The notes under the pieces were generated by a model that saw nothing but the letters and a program-made list of their open reading frames with translations, had not been told where the DNA came from and did no database searches. Made by a program: the position numbers and the translations under genes. Positions 7,350 through 9,406 of a stretch of 9,406 nucleotides of DNA are shown here, one piece after another. Origin of the DNA: an uncultured Mesorhizobium sp. (GTDB lineage Bacteria > Pseudomonadota > Alphaproteobacteria > Rhizobiales > Rhizobiaceae). The stretch is from positions 1 through 9,406 of the forward strand of contig CATMOC010000109.1 in NCBI GenBank assembly GCA_950071955.1. Direction: 5' to 3'. Numbering within the stretch: position 1 is the stretch's first letter; every line of letters begins with the position of its first letter.

Positions 7350-8471
7350 TCAGGTCCGCCCGTCGAGATGCCGCGCCTTGCGCAGGGCCGGGAAGAGCCA
7401 TGCCCACAGCCCGGCAATGCCGACCGCGCCGATGCCGCCGACCACCACGGCCGGTACCGTCCCGATGACGGCCGCCATGGCGCCGGCGCGGAACTCCCCC
7501 ACCTCGTTCGACGCACCGACGAACACCATGTTGACCGCATTCACCCGGCCGCGGACCCGGTCGGGCGTCCACAGTTGGATCAGGGTCTCGCGCACGTAGA
7601 CGCTCACCATGTCGGTCGCGCCGAGGAGCGCCAAGGCGAGGATCGACAGCCACGGCACCGTGGAGACGCCGAAGACCACGGTAAAGACGCCGAACAGCGC
7701 GACAAAGAAGAGCATGGCAATGCCCGCGTGATCGCGGATCGGATGGCTGGTCAGCCAGATCGCAACAATGATGGCGCCGATTCCGGGCGCTGCGCGGAGC
7801 AGTCCCAGCCCCCAGGGCCCGAGTTGGAGGATGTCGCGCGCATACACCGGGAGCAGCGCGACCGCGCCGGACAGGAGCACCGCGAAAAGGTCGAGCGAGA
7901 TCGCGCCGAGCACGATCTTCTCGCTCCAGATGTAGCGAAAGCCGGCAAACAGCGTCTCGAGCGTCGGCTTCTCGGCCTCCGTGCGCTGCACCGGTTTCGG
8001 GATGGCGAGGATCAGCAGCGCTGCCGCGGCCATGAACACGGCGGCGATCGCGTAGGCGGCCTCCGGCGAGAGGCCGTAGAGCAGCCCGCCGGCCACCGGG
8101 CCGACGATGGTCGCGGTCTGCCAGGCGGAGGAATTCCACGCCACGGCGTTGGCGAAGTCCTCCGCCGGCACGAGGTTCGCGACCAGCGACGCCGCGGCGG
8201 GGCCGAAGAAGGCGCGGGCGATGTCGAGGATGTGGATGCCGAGATCCTCGATGATGAAGCGCTCGCCCTCGGCGAGATAGGGCTGGCCGGCATAGACGTC
8301 GTAGCCGGAGCGAAAGCTGATGCGGCCGAAGACGGGCTTGCCGATCGCGCCGCCGCGCACCGTCTCGATCGGGCGCGAGACCATGACGAGACCGGTCAGC
8401 GTCCACATCACGAGCGGCACGCCCACCAGCCAGCCGAGCCAGATATGCCATTTGGCGAGCCGTCTCATCAT
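7350..8471 (-). CDS. Chimeric open frame: PepSY-type N-terminus + Gfo/Idh/MocA fragment + C-terminal MFS exporter
   Basis: The 373-codon frame looks like three proteins joined in frame. Residues 1-40 (RRLAKWHIWLGWLVGVPLV then TGLVMVSRPIETVRG) match the first membrane helix of PepSY-type proteins. Residues about 41-89 (GAIGKPVFGRISFRSGYDVY, QPYLAEGERFIIEDLGIH, ILDIAR) read like the mid-domain of Gfo/Idh/MocA oxidoreductases and contain no membrane helix. Residues about 84-373 are an MFS exporter of the EntS/MFS_3 type from roughly its fourth helix on, with AAASLVANLVP, the central loop after AIPKPVQ, and RVRGRVNAVNMVFVGASNEV at 306-325. The first three or so MFS helices, about 105 residues, are missing, so transport by this product is unlikely. 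The start has AGGAGG at 8478-8483, which overlaps the upstream stop. A genuine rearrangement or an assembly error could both explain it. An automatic pipeline would probably label it MFS transporter. Confidence 0.8.
   Translation of the reverse strand: MMRRLAKWHIWLGWLVGVPLVMWTLTGLVMVSRPIETVRGGAIGKPVFGRISFRSGYDVYAGQPYLAEGERFIIEDLGIHILDIARAFFGPAAASLVANLVPAEDFANAVAWNSSAWQTATIVGPVAGGLLYGLSPEAAYAIAAVFMAAAALLILAIPKPVQRTEAEKPTLETLFAGFRYIWSEKIVLGAISLDLFAVLLSGAVALLPVYARDILQLGPWGLGLLRAAPGIGAIIVAIWLTSHPIRDHAGIAMLFFVALFGVFTVVFGVSTVPWLSILALALLGATDMVSVYVRETLIQLWTPDRVRGRVNAVNMVFVGASNEVGEFRAGAMAAVIGTVPAVVVGGIGAVGIAGLWAWLFPALRKARHLDGRT
8202..8351 (-). other. Gfo/Idh/MocA oxidoreductase fragment inside the chimeric frame
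   Basis: Codons 41-90 of the chimeric frame resemble the stretch of Gfo/Idh/MocA family oxidoreductases that contains the FRSGYDVYAGQPYLAEG and RFIIEDLGIHILDIAR blocks. The IEDLGIHxLD segment carries the conserved substrate-side histidine of that family. Nothing of the NAD-binding Rossmann half or of the C-terminus is present. The edges are approximate: the right edge of the piece lies near VRG/GAIGKP and the left edge within IARAFFG. The assignment rests on recalled family motifs. Confidence 0.65.
8352..8471 (-). other. PepSY-protein N-terminal piece (first helix) inside the chimeric frame
   Basis: The first 40 codons give a short basic start, one membrane helix over about residues 10-31, and the PIETVRG motif that follows the first helix in small PepSY-type membrane proteins. 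The piece is directly preceded by an AGGAGG ribosome site and the upstream membrane-protein gene, so this end appears to be in its native place; the rest of the PepSY protein is missing from the window. Confidence 0.65.
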
Positions 8472-8473
8472 GA

Positions 8474-9313
8474 TTATCCTCCTGCCGCGTCGCGCGTCGC
8501 AAAGCGCGTCAGGCCTGCGAATGCAAGGCCAAACCCGATGAAGGGCGCAGCGCCATATCCGATAAGCGGCGTGGGATAGGCACCGAGGAACGACATCGCA
8601 ACGAAGCCGACAAGGGCTGCCGTGCTCGCCAGGGCGGGAAGGCGCGAGGGCGCTTCGAGCGTCAGGAGGATGAAGGCGCTCCAGGCCAGTGTCGCCCCCA
8701 ACAGGATCGCTGCGATCGGCTGGATCGCCCAGAGCTGGGGCAGCACGTCTTCCACGAAAGGCTGAGGGGGCGGACCGTCGCCGCGCAGGGCGAGAGCCAC
8801 GGCAATTATTCCGAGCACTGCTGTCAACGCCATCGCAGGGCTCCGCGACAGAACGGTCAAGGTAGCGGCGGTGAATGCCAAGGCGAGCGCGGTCGCCGCA
8901 TCGGGCTGGAATGCGGCGCAGATCATGGCAGCCGCCAGCATCGCGGCGCCCCAGCGGACATCGGCATCGGCAGCGGCACAAACCACCAAAAGAGGCACGG
9001 CGACCATGCCCGAATGCAGCGCCAGGGGGCCGAGGGGCAACCAGCGGGCAACCCCGTCCACGTCCGGTCCGGTCAGCAGGGGAAGGGCCAGGAGAGCCAC
9101 GAGAGCCGCGCCCACTACACGTCCCGCCTTCGGCCCGCACCGTACTCCCCCGCTAAGGATCGTACCCAGAGCGAGTGCCAGCGCGACGAGATTGGTCGCT
9201 GCGAAGGTCAGCGGCGCACCGCCGAGGATGAGGAAGATCGCTCCGCCAAGGCCCGGCACGCATAGCGCCGAGCAGAGGCGGAACCGCTGCGACATCCCGT
9301 AACGGCGCATCAT
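8474..9313 (-). CDS. Polytopic membrane protein with SEDS (FtsW/RodA)-like motifs, function unknown
   Basis: I do not recognise a named family. From the ATG at 9313 the protein has 279 residues and about eight hydrophobic segments, near 17-33, 36-54, 66-81, 95-113, 121-136, 138-154, 160-176 and 197-268 (two or three helices). Three short blocks recall SEDS glycosyltransferases in the right order: GVARWLPLGPLALH at 87-100 (compare RWI-LG-QPSE), FQPDAATAL at 135-143 (compare LQPDxGT), and PTPLIGYGAAPFIG at 247-260 (compare PLPFISYGGSS). The protein is about 100 residues shorter than FtsW or RodA. An outside-type loop at about 177-195 includes PFVEDVLPQLW. An alternative start is the methionine at 9295; neither has a clear ribosome site. 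It begins 7 bp after lpdA and ends 2 bp before the chimeric frame, so all three read as one transcript. Confidence 0.75.
   Translation of the reverse strand: MMRRYGMSQRFRLCSALCVPGLGGAIFLILGGAPLTFAATNLVALALALGTILSGGVRCGPKAGRVVGAALVALLALPLLTGPDVDGVARWLPLGPLALHSGMVAVPLLVVCAAADADVRWGAAMLAAAMICAAFQPDAATALALAFTAATLTVLSRSPAMALTAVLGIIAVALALRGDGPPPQPFVEDVLPQLWAIQPIAAILLGATLAWSAFILLTLEAPSRLPALASTAALVGFVAMSFLGAYPTPLIGYGAAPFIGFGLAFAGLTRFATRDAAGG
8478..8483 (-). promoter_or_regulatory. Shine-Dalgarno AGGAGG overlapping the end of the upstream membrane-protein gene
   Basis: AGGAGG on the minus strand encodes the last glycines of the upstream membrane protein, is followed at once by its TAA (8476-8474), and is 6 nt from the ATG at 8471. 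It supports 8471 as the start of the chimeric frame and termination-reinitiation coupling between the two genes. Confidence 0.8.
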
Positions 9314-9319
9314 GCGCCG
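9303..9319. repeat. Hairpin spanning the lpdA-membrane protein junction and start codon
   Basis: CGGCGCAT (9303-9310) and ATGCGCCG (9312-9319) are exact reverse complements around one central base. As RNA it would form a 6-bp GC stem with a 5-nt loop that holds the ATG at 9313. No T-run follows on the minus strand, so it is not a standard terminator. It could limit initiation at 9313 and favour the methionine at 9295; this is inference. Confidence 0.45.
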
Positions 9320-9320
9320 A

Positions 9321-9406
9321 TCAGATGTGGATCGGCTTGCCCTGAACCGCCATCGCCGCTTCCTTGATCGCTTCCGAATGCGTCGGGTGAGCGTGGCAGG
9401 TATAGG
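9321..9406 (-). CDS. lpdA: Dihydrolipoyl dehydrogenase (E3), C-terminal 27 codons only
   Basis: The complement of the right edge encodes the extreme C-terminus of dihydrolipoyl dehydrogenase, the FAD-dependent E3 subunit that reoxidises lipoamide in 2-oxoacid dehydrogenase complexes or the glycine cleavage system. Visible is CHAHPTHSEAIKEAA, whose HPTxxE holds the catalytic base histidine and its paired glutamate of the dimer-interface domain, followed by the usual short ending in PIHI. The rest of the gene lies beyond the window, so which complex it serves cannot be told here. The co-directional membrane-protein gene starts 7 bp downstream. Confidence 0.93.
   Translation of the reverse strand, partial: YTCHAHPTHSEAIKEAAMAVQGKPIHI

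Noticed and set aside
7368..8579. 403-codon open frame on the plus strand opposite the chimeric MFS frame
   Set aside because: Its translation is dominated by Arg, Asp, Glu, Gly and Ala without a recognisable fold, as expected for the complement of GC-rich membrane-protein codons. The minus strand has real family motifs and a ribosome site.
8471..9140. Upstream extension of the chimeric frame to an ATG at 9140 (596 codons)
   Set aside because: The extension is an Arg/Gly/Pro-rich shadow of the SEDS-like gene in another frame. The AGGAGG and PepSY-type N-terminus fix the start at 8471.

Overview
The window is GC-rich, with long shadow frames on both strands. Its gene content points to an alphaproteobacterium of the Hyphomicrobiales (Rhizobiales), most like the Mesorhizobium/Phyllobacteriaceae side. 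The evidence is a heme-synthesis cluster carrying a Mic60/mitofilin-like gene and a HemY-type TPR gene, a rhizobial-style composite palindromic repeat, and a dihydrolipoyl dehydrogenase tail. The genus is inferred from protein appearance only. I see no CRISPR array, tRNA, rRNA, transposase or phage gene.

Left part (1-6501): tsaD, cut by the window edge, reads leftward. It is separated by 81 bp from a rightward run of hemC, hemD, a mic60-like gene, hemY and a TerB-like gene. HemC and HemD carry out consecutive steps from porphobilinogen to uroporphyrinogen III. The mic60-like and hemY products are inner-membrane proteins with coiled-coil and TPR-like soluble parts, commonly found beside heme genes in alphaproteobacteria. 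Gaps are short (4, 80, 16 and 42 bp), which fits one operon, possibly with an internal promoter or operator in the 80-bp gap that holds a perfect 12-bp palindrome.

Middle (6512-7346): a class I glutamine amidotransferase-like gene follows 10 bp after the TerB-like gene. Its stop codon is the first base triplet of a composite element of two hairpins, which fills the gap between convergent genes.

Right part (7350-9406, all leftward): the last 27 codons of lpdA, then a 279-residue polytopic membrane protein whose motifs recall a shortened SEDS (FtsW/RodA) protein, then a 373-codon open frame. This last frame is the oddest object in the window. It reads as three unrelated protein pieces joined in frame: a PepSY-type N-terminal membrane helix, about 49 residues of a Gfo/Idh/MocA oxidoreductase, and the C-terminal three quarters of an MFS exporter. 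The middle piece is only about 150 bp and the second junction falls on a stretch both parent families could share, so an assembly chimera is a serious possibility alongside a real rearrangement.
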